Shown: in pieces, positions 26,439 to 35,114 of the stretch
Position numbering within the stretch: the first letter of the stretch is position 1
Layout of the letters: each line of letters begins with the position of its first letter
NCBI RefSeq assembly: GCF_002382885.1
Contig: NZ_NWVL01000020.1
Span: 47,345 to 111,344 of the forward strand
Direction: 5' to 3'
From: Streptomyces sp. WZ.A104
Lineage (GTDB): Bacteria; Actinomycetota; Actinomycetes; Streptomycetales; Streptomycetaceae
Length of the DNA: 64,000 bases
The notes under the pieces: generated by a model
Databases searched by the model: none
Seen by the model: the letters and a program-made list of their open reading frames with translations, nothing else
What the model was told of the DNA's origin: nothing
Translations under genes and position numbers: made by a program

Positions 26439-27761
26439 TCAGTTGCCCTTGACCGTGACCTTCTCGTCGTTGTTGAGCTGCTCCACGAGCTGCTTCACCT
26501 TCGCCTTGTCCCAGACCAGGTTGCTCCCGATGCTGCCCGAGATCGGCACGTTCATCGACGTACCGTCGCCGCCCGTGACGCCCTTCATCGCGAAGAACAT
26601 GTTGCCCAGCGCCCACAGCGACATGTCCTTGTCCACGATCAGCGTGTCCAGGCCCGCGCCCATCGTCGGGTACAGCTTGAACGGGTTGAGGATCGTGGAC
26701 GGCGTTGCCGTCTGGCTCGCCAGCGCCGCGAGGAACTTCTGCTGGTTCTTCGTACGGTCGAGGTCGCTGCCCGCGAACGCGTAGCGGGTCCGGACGAAGG
26801 CGAGGGACTGCTCACCGTTCAGCGTCTGCTTGCCCGCCTGGAAGTCGGCGCCGGACTTCTTGTCCTTGAACGCCTTCGGGATGTCCAGCTCGACCCCGCC
26901 GATCGCGTCCACGATCTGCGCGAAGCCGCCGAAGCCGATCTCGACGTAGTGGTCGATGCGCAGCCCGGTGTTGAACTCCACCGTCCGCACCAGCAGTTCG
27001 GGCCCGTCCTCGGCGTAGGCGGCGTTCAGCTTCACCTGGCGGCCGGTGCCCGGGAACATCTTGCCGGACTCGGAGCCCTTGAAGGACGGGATCTCGACGT
27101 TGGAGTCGCGCGGCAGCGAGATCAGCGTCGGGCCGCTGGACCCGTCGTGCAGGATCATCATCGAGTCGGTGCGCTTGCCCTCGGCGGAACCGGTGCGCAG
27201 CCGCTTCTTCTCCTCGGCCGACATGCCCTCACGGCTGTCGGAGCCGACGATCAGGTAGTTCGTTCCGTCGCCCGCCTCCGGCCGCTCGATCACCTTGGAG
27301 AGGTCGACCTCGCGCTTCAGCTTCGAGTCGGCCCAGAAGTACGTCGAGACGGAGACCGCGAGGAGGGCGACCACCAGGGTCAGTGCGCCGAGCTTGATCC
27401 GGCGGCGCCAGTCCGGGGCGGGGCGGCCCTGGACGTAACCTCCGTCACCGCCGCCGCGACGGCCGCCGCCCCGGCCGGAGCCGTTGCCGCCGCCGTAGAC
27501 CTGGCCCGTGTTGTAGCCGCTGTCGTAACCGGCGTCGGGGCTGTCGCCGTAACCGGGGGCCGGGGCTTGGTAGCGGTCGTCGTACCCCTGGCTCTGCGGC
27601 GGGACCTGAGGCCTCTGCGGCGGCATCTGCGGCCTGCGGGGCGGTGCCGGGCGGCGCTGGACGTGCGGCATGGACCGCGCGCTTTCGGGCTGGGGGCTGG
27701 CGCTGCCCCGGCCGTAGCGCTCGCTGCCGTCGCCGGTCCGTCGATCGGGCCAATCGTTCAT
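26439..27761 (-). CDS. LCP-family cell-wall polymer ligase (copy 1)
   Basis: 440 residues from MNDWPDRRTGDG. A Pro/Gly/Arg-rich cytoplasmic N-terminus (~130 residues) is followed by one TM helix (LGALTLVVALLAVSVSTYFW) and an extracellular LytR-CpsA-Psr domain: NYLIVGSDSREG, KRTDSMMIL, LISLPRDSNVEIP, KLNAAYAEDGP, LRIDHYVEI and LAFVRTRYAF. Family enzymes transfer teichoic-type or other anionic polymers from lipid carrier to peptidoglycan, using conserved Arg/Asp residues to hold pyrophosphate and Mg. It lacks a C-terminal LytR_C domain. Divergent from the thioesterase. Confidence 0.93.
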   Translation of the reverse strand: MNDWPDRRTGDGSERYGRGSASPQPESARSMPHVQRRPAPPRRPQMPPQRPQVPPQSQGYDDRYQAPAPGYGDSPDAGYDSGYNTGQVYGGGNGSGRGGGRRGGGDGGYVQGRPAPDWRRRIKLGALTLVVALLAVSVSTYFWADSKLKREVDLSKVIERPEAGDGTNYLIVGSDSREGMSAEEKKRLRTGSAEGKRTDSMMILHDGSSGPTLISLPRDSNVEIPSFKGSESGKMFPGTGRQVKLNAAYAEDGPELLVRTVEFNTGLRIDHYVEIGFGGFAQIVDAIGGVELDIPKAFKDKKSGADFQAGKQTLNGEQSLAFVRTRYAFAGSDLDRTKNQQKFLAALASQTATPSTILNPFKLYPTMGAGLDTLIVDKDMSLWALGNMFFAMKGVTGGDGTSMNVPISGSIGSNLVWDKAKVKQLVEQLNNDEKVTVKGN

Positions 27762-27878
27762 CCGACCAGTGTGCCGCCCCTTGCCACGGCTATTACAGGG
27801 TGTAAGGGAAATCGCACCAGGGCTGTTGCGAACCTGATGCATTCTGCGGGATCGGGGCCCGCGCATAAGGTGGACTGT

Positions 27879-28445
27879 ATGACAGATCAGGCCACCCGTT
27901 CAGATCAGGCCAGCCGCCCGGATGGCGAGATTCCGGGCAAGCCGACCGCGGCTTCCCGGACCACGCTCAGCCACATCATGACCGGCAGCGACACCAACCT
28001 CCTCGGTACGGTGCACGGAGGCGTGATCATGAAACTGGTCGACGACGCCGCGGGCGCCGTCGCCGGCCGGCACTCCGGTGGCCCCGCCGTGACCGCCTCG
28101 ATGGACGAGATGGTCTTCCTGGAGCCGGTCCGCGTCGGCGACCTCGTCCACGTACGCGCCCAGGTCAACTGGACCGGCCGCTCCTCTATGGAGGTCGGCG
28201 TCCGCGTGATGGCCGAGCGCTGGAACGAGTCGACCCCCGCCCAGCAGGTCGGCAGCGCCTATCTGGTCTTCGCCGCCGTCGACGGGGATGGCAGACCGCG
28301 CTCCGTACCGCAGGTGATTCCCGAGACCGAGCGCGACAAGCGGCGCTACCAGGAGGCGCAGATCCGGCGCACCCACCGCCTCGCCCGCCGCCGCGCGATC
28401 AAGGAACTGCGCGAGAAGCGCGCGGCGGACGGCATCGACGACTGA
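27879..28445 (+). CDS. Acyl-CoA thioesterase, hotdog fold
   Basis: 188 residues from MTDQATRSDQAS (AAGGTGG upstream). The hotdog core is clear: HIMTGSDTNLLGTVHGGVIMKLVDDAAG, with the catalytic Asp/His-Gly motif of YciA/ACOT-type hydrolases, then VTASMDEMVFLEPVRVGDLV and GRSSMEVGVRVMAER. It hydrolyses acyl-CoA to free acid and CoA. The basic C-terminal tail is rich in Arg/Lys. Single gene between LCP copies 1 and 2. Confidence 0.92.
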   Translation: MTDQATRSDQASRPDGEIPGKPTAASRTTLSHIMTGSDTNLLGTVHGGVIMKLVDDAAGAVAGRHSGGPAVTASMDEMVFLEPVRVGDLVHVRAQVNWTGRSSMEVGVRVMAERWNESTPAQQVGSAYLVFAAVDGDGRPRSVPQVIPETERDKRRYQEAQIRRTHRLARRRAIKELREKRAADGIDD

Positions 28446-28461
28446 CCCCGTCCGCGACAGC

Positions 28462-28583
28462 CCCTACGGGCTCCCGAGAACCCTTGCGGGCTTCGGAACC
28501 CTACGGGCTCTCGGAGGTCCTTACAGCCTCCGGAACCCTACGGGCTCCCGAGAACCCGTACAGGCTTCCGGGACCCTACGGGC
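28462..28583. repeat. 37-38-bp tandem repeats, last unit covering an LCP stop codon
   Basis: CCCTACGGGC recurs at 28462, 28499, 28536 and 28574 inside longer units. The final unit contains the CTA that is the stop of LCP copy 2 on the minus strand, so the gene end is copied three more times downstream. Confidence 0.9.
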
Positions 28584-30138
28584 ACACCACCTCGTCCCCC
28601 GTCACCGTGGAGAACTCGCCCGTCTGCCGGGCCTCCGCCTTCACCCGCTGCACCTTCGTGAAGTCCGAGCCCACCGTCACCTTCATCGTTCCGCCCTGGC
28701 CCTTCACCGCCTTCAGCTCGCTTCCGGGCAGGGCGGCGGCCAGGGACTTCGCCGACCGGTCCCAGCGCGGGTCGTACTCCACGAGCGTCCGCTTCAGGTC
28801 CTGCAGCTCCCCGTTGAGCGGGCCTCCCGTGGTGGTGAACCCGGTGGCGCGCAGCCCCTCGTCGACGGTCTGGCCGAGGCCGTCCTTCGGGGTCCCGTTG
28901 TAGACCTGGACCCGGATCTCCTTCGGTGCCACGTCGACGAGCGTGGCGGGCGGCTGCCGCGGGCCCGCCGCGGGCTTCGGTTTCGGCTTCTCCGGGGCCA
29001 GCGGCCGGTCCTCGCGCAGGGCCTGGAACAGCTTCTTCGACTTCGCCGCGTCCCACTGCACCGTCGAGCCGATGCCCTTGACGGGGAAGCTGGGGTTGCC
29101 GATGGGCACGGACGTGAACTCGGACGAGGCCGGACTGAAGTCCTTCATCGCCCGGCCTAGCGCCAGCATCTGCTCCGTACCGAACCCCTTGTCCGCCCGT
29201 ACCGAGCCCAGCACCGAGGCGGAGACCTGCTGGAACTTCACCGGGTTCAGCAGCACCCCGCTGCTCGTCGCCCGCTTGATCAGCGCCGCCATGAACTTCT
29301 GCTGGCGCTCCATCCGGCCCAGGTCGGCGGCCACGTCGATATGGCGCGAACGCACGTACTGGAGGGCCTGGCCGCCGTCCAACTCATGCGTGCCCGCGGG
29401 CAGGTTCAGCCCGGTGTACGAGTCCTTCATCGGCCGGGCCGTGCAGATCTTCACCCCGCCCACCGCGTCGACCGTCTTCATGAAGCTGGTGAAGTCGACC
29501 TCCAGATAGTGGTCGATCTTGACGCCCGTCATGTTCTCGACGGTCCGCACGGTCAGCGTCGGCCCGCCCTCCGCGTACGCGGCGTTCAGCTTCACCGGGT
29601 GGCTCTCGTGGTGCTTGCCCGTGGTGCGGTCGGTGTGGGCGGGCATCTCGGCGTAGCTGTCCCGGGGGAGGCTGACGACGCTCGCCCGCTGCTTGTCGGC
29701 CGACAGATGGACCAGCATGATCGTGTCCGTGCAGTGGCAGGGCGCGCCGCCGAGCCGGTACTTCTTCCGCTCCTCCTCGGTGATGGTGTCCCGGCCGTCG
29801 GTGCCCACCAGCAGCAGATTCGTGCCGCGGCCGCCCTGGGGCCGGTTCTTCATGTCCTTGAACGGGTCGACCCGGCCGATCCCGGTCTCCAGGTTGCTCA
29901 CCACGGCGTGACCGATCCCACCTGCGCCCAGCACCAGCACGGACAGACCGGTGGCCACCCGCATGCCCCAGCGCGGCCGTTCGTCCTGCTTGCGCGAGCG
30001 GACCGGCCGCGCACCCTGGGGAGGACGGCGCCTCGGGGAAGTGGTGCGGGGGCGCGAGGGGCGCTGTGGTCGTTGCGGCGTGGGCACGGGGGGAGACACC
30101 TCCGTGGTGCAGGGGGGACCGTCCGACGGTAGGCCCAT
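28576..30138 (-). CDS. LCP-family ligase with LytR_C domain (copy 2)
   Basis: 520 residues from MGLPSDGPPC, with GGAG upstream. A cytoplasmic basic/Pro-rich tail, TM (ATGLSVLVLGAGGIGHAVV), then the LCP domain: NLLLVGTDGRDTI, TDTIMLVHLSAD, VSLPRDSYAEMP, KLNAAYAEGGP, VKIDHYLEVDF and ALQYVRSRHID. After a Lys/Pro linker, a LytR_C domain starts at IRVQVYNGT. Cys residues in GGAPCHCTD, the KICTARP site and the C-terminal VVCP could form disulfides. An envelope polymer ligase, likely partly redundant with the other four copies. Confidence 0.93.
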   Translation of the reverse strand: MGLPSDGPPCTTEVSPPVPTPQRPQRPSRPRTTSPRRRPPQGARPVRSRKQDERPRWGMRVATGLSVLVLGAGGIGHAVVSNLETGIGRVDPFKDMKNRPQGGRGTNLLLVGTDGRDTITEEERKKYRLGGAPCHCTDTIMLVHLSADKQRASVVSLPRDSYAEMPAHTDRTTGKHHESHPVKLNAAYAEGGPTLTVRTVENMTGVKIDHYLEVDFTSFMKTVDAVGGVKICTARPMKDSYTGLNLPAGTHELDGGQALQYVRSRHIDVAADLGRMERQQKFMAALIKRATSSGVLLNPVKFQQVSASVLGSVRADKGFGTEQMLALGRAMKDFSPASSEFTSVPIGNPSFPVKGIGSTVQWDAAKSKKLFQALREDRPLAPEKPKPKPAAGPRQPPATLVDVAPKEIRVQVYNGTPKDGLGQTVDEGLRATGFTTTGGPLNGELQDLKRTLVEYDPRWDRSAKSLAAALPGSELKAVKGQGGTMKVTVGSDFTKVQRVKAEARQTGEFSTVTGDEVVCP

Positions 30139-30273
30139 AGGATCTCCGCCCCGGCCCACCACCGGGCGGCGCGCGCACCGGTGTCCCCCATTCGCGGTAA
30201 CGTGGCGGCCGAAACAGAGCCGCCTCCTGGGGTACGAAACCCCCGGCGCCCCCGAGGACCCCCCGAGGACCAC

Positions 30274-31302
30274 ATGTCTGCCGCGCAGTACCCCGCCGTC
30301 TCCGTGATCATGCCGGTGCTCAACGAGGAACGCCATCTCAGGAACGCGGTCCGGCACATCCTGGAGCAGGAGTACGCCGGTGAGATGGAGGTCGTGATCG
30401 CGCTCGGCCCCTCCGCCGACCGCACGGACGAGATCGCGGCCGAACTGGTCGCCGAGGACCCCCGGGTCCACACGGTCCCCAACCCCACCGGCCGCACCCC
30501 CGCAGCCCTCAACGCGGCGATCAAGGCCTCCCGCCACCCGATCGTCGTCCGGGTCGACGGCCACGGCATGCTCTCGCCGAACTACATCGCCACCGCCGTC
30601 CGCCTCCTGGAGGAGACCGGCGCGCAGAACGTCGGCGGCATCATGCACGCCGAGGGCGAGAACGCCTGGGAGGACGCCGTCGCCGCCGCGATGACCTCGA
30701 AGATCGGCGTCGGCAACGCGGCCTTCCACACGGGCGGCCAGGCGGGCCCGGCCGAGACGGTCTACCTCGGCGTCTTCCGCCGCGAGGCGCTGGAGCAGGC
30801 CGACGGCTACAACGTCGAGTTCATCCGCGCCCAGGACTGGGAGCTGAACTTCCGCATCCGCGAGGCGGGCGGGCTCATCTGGTTCTCGCCCGAGCTGCGC
30901 GTCCAGTACCGCCCGCGCCCCTCGGTGAAGGCGCTCGCCAAGCAGTACAAGGACTACGGCCGCTGGCGCCACGTCGTCGCCCGCTACCACTCCGGCTCGA
31001 TCAACCTGCGCTACCTGGCCCCGCCGACCGCCGTCGTCGCCATCGCGGCGGGCCTGGTCCTGGGCGCGACCGTCACCCCGTGGGCGCTGGTCGTCCCCGG
31101 CGGCTACGCGGCCGCGATCCTCGCCGGGTCGGTGCCCGCGGGCAAGGGGCTGTCGCTGAAGGCCCGCGCGCAGATCCCGGTGGCGCTGGCGACGATGCAC
31201 ATGTGCTGGGGCTTCGGCTTCCTCACCAGCCCCCGGTCCCTGGCGAAGAAGGTCATCGCGAGCCGCCGCCCGTCGCTGGCGGGGAGCAGCGAGACGGTCT
31301 GA
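30274..31302 (+). CDS. Family 2 glycosyltransferase with C-terminal membrane segment
   Basis: 342 residues from MSAAQYPAVSVIMPVLNEE. The GT-A fold is shown by VIMPVLNEERHLRNAV, IALGPSADRTDE, the metal-binding RVDGHGM (DxD-like) and the acceptor region RAQDWELNFRIREAGG. Two hydrophobic helices near residues 250-290 (AVVAIAAGLVLGATVTPWAL) anchor it to the membrane. Resembles succinoglycan/ExoA-type transferases that add a sugar to a lipid-linked chain. It sits among LCP ligases, fitting envelope polysaccharide assembly. Sugar donor unknown. Confidence 0.9.
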   Translation: MSAAQYPAVSVIMPVLNEERHLRNAVRHILEQEYAGEMEVVIALGPSADRTDEIAAELVAEDPRVHTVPNPTGRTPAALNAAIKASRHPIVVRVDGHGMLSPNYIATAVRLLEETGAQNVGGIMHAEGENAWEDAVAAAMTSKIGVGNAAFHTGGQAGPAETVYLGVFRREALEQADGYNVEFIRAQDWELNFRIREAGGLIWFSPELRVQYRPRPSVKALAKQYKDYGRWRHVVARYHSGSINLRYLAPPTAVVAIAAGLVLGATVTPWALVVPGGYAAAILAGSVPAGKGLSLKARAQIPVALATMHMCWGFGFLTSPRSLAKKVIASRRPSLAGSSETV

Positions 31303-31332
31303 CCGGACCGACCGGACACCCGACACGTACGA

Positions 31333-31361
31333 AGGGCTCCACCGCTGAACGGTGGGGCCCT
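31333..31361. terminator. Bidirectional terminator between glycosyltransferase and LCP copy 3
   Basis: Arms 31333-31344 and 31350-31361 pair over 12 bp (one G-U) around a CTGAA loop, with further ACGTACG complementarity outside. It is placed between two convergent genes. Confidence 0.78.
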
Positions 31362-31386
31362 CACGTACGTACGGACTGTTATGCCG

Positions 31387-33099
31387 TCACCAGGTGTAGG
31401 CCGGATTGACCTCCATGCAGGCCACTTTCTCCCCGTTGAGGGCACCCGCCGACTTCGGGGTCTTCTCCTCGCCCTTGGACACCGGGTAGACCCCCTCCTC
31501 GCGCCAGTCGGCGCCCACCGCGAGCGAGATCCCCGAGACGTCCGTGGACTTCTTCACCTGCGACAGCGGAATCCCGAGTGCCTTGGCGACCGCCTGCGCG
31601 TCGCCCTCCAGGTCCGCGCTCGGATACAGGATCGCGGTCCGCGCCGTCCCGGTCACATTGTCCGGGGCGATGGTGGTCCGCGCGAAGCCCGCCTCCTTCA
31701 GCTGGTCCGCCACGTCGGTCGCCCGACCGGAGGCCGGTCCGAGCGCGTCGGTAGCGGTCCCGTTCCGTACGGCCACGGCGATCTCGCCGACCGGGGCGGA
31801 CGGGTCCTTCGGCTCAGCGGCCTTCCGCTTGGAGGGCTTGCCGTCCAGCGGTACGTCCTCCCGGACCATCCGGAACAGCTGCTCCGCGTCGCCCGCCTTC
31901 GGGTACACCCGGCCCTTGTTGGTGCCGGTGCCGTACACGTTCGGCATGGTCGACATCGTGATGCGCTTCGTCGGGACCTTCTTGAACTCCTCGGCCAGGT
32001 CGTAGAGCTTCTTGACCGTGTCCAGGCCCTTGTCGACCGTCAGCGCGCTGGTGGCGGCCTCGGCGAGGTTCATCAGCTTCGCCGGGTCGGTGAGCTTGGT
32101 GCCCTTGCGCAGCTCGCGGACCATGGAATTCATGTACTGGTGCTGGGCCTTGGCCCGCCCGAGGTCGGTGTTGTCCTCGAAGCCGTAGCGGGTGCGCAGC
32201 CATTGGAGGGCCTGCTCGCCCTTGACGTACGTGGTGCCCTCCTCCAGCTTCAGCCCGGAGCCCTTGCCGTCGGAGGTCAGCGAGTGGATGTTGGCGTCGA
32301 CGCAGACCGGGACGCCGCCGATCGCGTCGGCCATCGACACCACACCCGCGAAGTCGATCATCATGAAGTGATCGATCCGGATGCCGGTCAGCTCGTACCA
32401 GGTGGCCACCGTGCACCCCGGACCCCCGCGCCCCAGGCTTTGGTTGGTCTGCACGTCCCCCGTGCTGGCCGGGAAGACCTCGCCGTCCGGGGCCGTGCAC
32501 TTCGGCATCTTCAGCATGGTGTCGCGCGGCATGCTGATCACGGACAGATTGCTGCGGTCGGCTGAGAGGTGGAGCAGCATCTGTACGTCGGCGAGCGGCG
32601 GAGCCCCGAAGGTCTCCTTCGCGCCGCCCAGCTTCTGGTTGGCCTCGGAGTCCCGGGCGTCGGAACCGATGAGCAGGATGTTGAGCGGGGTCTGCCCGGC
32701 CGCGTTGGCCTTGTGATCGGCCATCGGCTTGTCGCCGAGGGTCAGATCCTCTTTCTTGATGTTGCTGTTGAGGTACTCGTAGTAGAGGTAACCGGCACCG
32801 CCGGTGCCGAGTATCAGCACGGAGAGCACGCAGGCGCTCCAGCGCAGCACCCGCCGCTTCCCGCTCTTCGGGGCACGGCGGCTGCTGCGCCCGCGGGCCC
32901 GGCCGCCGTCACCGCCGCGGCGGCCCTTCGCCGCCTGACGGACGCCTTCGCCGCCCTCCGGCCCGTGCCCCGGTCCGTGGCCGCCCCCCGGCCCGTCGCC
33001 GTCGTACGGCTTCTCGCCCTGGCCGGGTTCATCGGCGCGGCGGACGCGTGATCGCGTCCCCTCCCCGCGTGTACTGCTCCGTCCCACGGGACCCCCCAT
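31387..33099 (-). CDS. LCP-family ligase with C-terminal domain (copy 3)
   Basis: 570 residues from MGGPVGRSSTRG; the ribosome site is weak. A ~100-residue Gly/Arg-rich cytoplasmic tail, one TM (WSACVLSVLILGTGGAGYLY), then the LCP domain: NILLIGSDARDSE, LADVQMLLHLSADRS, SMPRDTMLKMPKC, TGIRIDHFMMIDF and LQWLRTRYGFEDN. A LytR_C region begins near IAVAVRNGTATDAL. It starts 37 nt downstream of LCP copy 4's stop on the same strand, so the two are probably co-transcribed. Substrate polymer unknown. Confidence 0.92.
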   Translation of the reverse strand: MGGPVGRSSTRGEGTRSRVRRADEPGQGEKPYDGDGPGGGHGPGHGPEGGEGVRQAAKGRRGGDGGRARGRSSRRAPKSGKRRVLRWSACVLSVLILGTGGAGYLYYEYLNSNIKKEDLTLGDKPMADHKANAAGQTPLNILLIGSDARDSEANQKLGGAKETFGAPPLADVQMLLHLSADRSNLSVISMPRDTMLKMPKCTAPDGEVFPASTGDVQTNQSLGRGGPGCTVATWYELTGIRIDHFMMIDFAGVVSMADAIGGVPVCVDANIHSLTSDGKGSGLKLEEGTTYVKGEQALQWLRTRYGFEDNTDLGRAKAQHQYMNSMVRELRKGTKLTDPAKLMNLAEAATSALTVDKGLDTVKKLYDLAEEFKKVPTKRITMSTMPNVYGTGTNKGRVYPKAGDAEQLFRMVREDVPLDGKPSKRKAAEPKDPSAPVGEIAVAVRNGTATDALGPASGRATDVADQLKEAGFARTTIAPDNVTGTARTAILYPSADLEGDAQAVAKALGIPLSQVKKSTDVSGISLAVGADWREEGVYPVSKGEEKTPKSAGALNGEKVACMEVNPAYTW

Positions 33100-33136
33100 G
33101 CTGTTCAGATTTCCGCCGTGGCGCGGTGCCCCGGTA

Positions 33137-34891
33137 TCACTTGGCGCATACCGCCTTGTCGGCGCTTGCCTGCTCGACGCCCTCCGGAGCCTTCGCGGGC
33201 CCGGTGATGGGCTGCCCCGCGCCCTTGAAGTCCGCCCCCAGCGTGAGCACCATCGCCTCAAGCCCCTCGGCGTCGGCGGCGCCCTGCTTCATGGCCGCGG
33301 CGGGCAGCCCCATCATCGCGGCGAGCGCCCGGGCCTGATCGGCCTGGTTGGGCGCGTACTCCAGCGTCGTCTTCTTGATCTTCTCCGGTGCGTTGGCCTT
33401 GTTGGCGGACTTCAGTACCCCCTGCTCGTTCTGGAGCCAGGTGACGGTCGCGCCCGCCGCACCGGGGATCTCACCGCCGTTGAGGACGTCCACGCGTACG
33501 TCGGCGGGCTCGGCCTTCGGGCCCTTGAGCAGGGCCGCCTGCTTGCCCTTGGCGGCCTTCTCCTTCTGCTTCACCTCGGTCAGAGAGGTGTCGGCGCGCA
33601 GCATCGCGAAGAGCTGCTCACCCTTGACCGGGTCCACGACCACGGTGACGGGCTTCGGCTCGGCCGGGTTGTCGATGACCGGCATCGTGAGGAAGGTGAT
33701 GTTCTTCGTGTCGACCTTGCTGATCTCCTGCGCCAGCGTCATCAGCTTCTTCGCGTCGCCGATGGCCGTGTCGACGGTCAGGGCCTTGGTGGCCGCGTCG
33801 GCCAGCTTGTACAGCTTCTTCGGGTTGGTCAGGGTGTCGCTCGACTTCATCTCCCGGATCATGGAGCCGAGGAACTGCTGCTGCACCTTGATCCGGTCGA
33901 GGTCGCTCCGGTTGCCGAAGCTGTCCCGGGTGCGCAGCAGGGCCAGCGCGTCCTCGCCCTGCACCTTCGACTCGCCCTGCGGCAGCTTCAGATGCGACTT
34001 CGGGTCGTCGATCGGCTTGGCCATGCAGACCTTGACGCCGCCGACCGCGGTGGTCAGCTCCTTGACCGCGTTGAAGTCGACCATCATGAAGTGGTCCGGC
34101 TTGACGCCGGTGATGGTCTCGACCGTCTTCATGGTGCAGCCGGGATCACGGCCGTTCTGGCCGAGGCTGGTGTTGAAGCGTTCCTTCGGGGTGCCGGGGA
34201 TGACGGTGGAGGTCCCGTCCGGCTGCTTCGCCTCGCACTCGGGGATCTCGGTCATCAGGTCGCGCGGGATGCTCATCGCCGTCGCGTTGGTGCGGTCCTC
34301 GGAGACGTGGAAAAGGATGTTGGTGTCGGCGTGGCCCACGCTGCCGTTGTCGCCGTAGCCCTCGTTGCCCTTGCCGGTGCGCTTGTCGGTACCGATGATC
34401 AGGATGTTCATCGGGCCGTCGGGGACGACGTCCTTGTTGCCGGCGTCACCCACGTCGATGGCGTCGATGTTCCCGTTGAGCTTCTCGTACAGCAGGTACG
34501 CGCCGAGCGAGGTGCCCACCACGACGAAGGCCATGACCCCGCCCGACCACAACAGCGCCTTCTTCTTGCGCGACTTCTTGGTCTTTCGCTTCCGGCGGTG
34601 GCCGGACATGGGCGGCTCGGCGGCCCCGCGCCCGCCCTGGGAGCTGCGGCGGCTGCGCTGGCCGGGGACCTCGCGGCGCGGCCCGTCCGGGGCGCCCTCA
34701 CGTTCACGCGTACCGGCCCGGGAGTCGCCGCGGCGACCGGTTCCTTCGGTAGCCGTGGCCGTACGTGAAGGGCTGCTCGATTCCCCAGCGGAGTGATTCA
34801 GTCGCAGTTCGTAATTGCCGGTCTGCGGGTTGAGTACCCACTGGTCGGCGGGGTCGATATCGTCCGCCCGCCCACGGCTATGCGCGTCCAC
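33137..34891 (-). CDS. LCP-family ligase with C-terminal domain (copy 4)
   Basis: 584 residues from a GTG giving the VDAHSRGRADDIDPADQWVL-type opening (GGAGG 12 nt upstream); longer starts add unrelated sequence. The cytoplasmic tail contains NPQTGNYELRL and many Arg/Ser residues. TM LLWSGGVMAFVVVGTSLGAY; LCP domain NILIIGTDKRTGK, HADTNILFHVSED, SIPRDLMTEIPEC, VKPDHFMMVDF and LALLRTRDSFGN. LytR_C starts at VRVDVLNGGEIPGA. Together with copies 3 and 5 it forms a minus-strand run of three LCP genes. Confidence 0.92.
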   Translation of the reverse strand: MDAHSRGRADDIDPADQWVLNPQTGNYELRLNHSAGESSSPSRTATATEGTGRRGDSRAGTREREGAPDGPRREVPGQRSRRSSQGGRGAAEPPMSGHRRKRKTKKSRKKKALLWSGGVMAFVVVGTSLGAYLLYEKLNGNIDAIDVGDAGNKDVVPDGPMNILIIGTDKRTGKGNEGYGDNGSVGHADTNILFHVSEDRTNATAMSIPRDLMTEIPECEAKQPDGTSTVIPGTPKERFNTSLGQNGRDPGCTMKTVETITGVKPDHFMMVDFNAVKELTTAVGGVKVCMAKPIDDPKSHLKLPQGESKVQGEDALALLRTRDSFGNRSDLDRIKVQQQFLGSMIREMKSSDTLTNPKKLYKLADAATKALTVDTAIGDAKKLMTLAQEISKVDTKNITFLTMPVIDNPAEPKPVTVVVDPVKGEQLFAMLRADTSLTEVKQKEKAAKGKQAALLKGPKAEPADVRVDVLNGGEIPGAAGATVTWLQNEQGVLKSANKANAPEKIKKTTLEYAPNQADQARALAAMMGLPAAAMKQGAADAEGLEAMVLTLGADFKGAGQPITGPAKAPEGVEQASADKAVCAK

Positions 34892-35114
34892 GGTTGCCCA
34901 GATCCTCCGTCGGTGCCACGCGAGGCGCCCTCCCCCGCAAGGCGCTCGTTCCTTCGCTCCAGCAGTGCACGACCTGACGGCCGGAAGCACCGGATCGCGC
35001 CACACTATCCGGCGCTTTCCTGGTGGGGCGACGTGCGTGACATATTCCACGCCCCTTACAAGCGGGCATTCTTCCCATTCCGCGTCGATTGTCTTCGGTG
35101 TCTTGGGGATTGCT

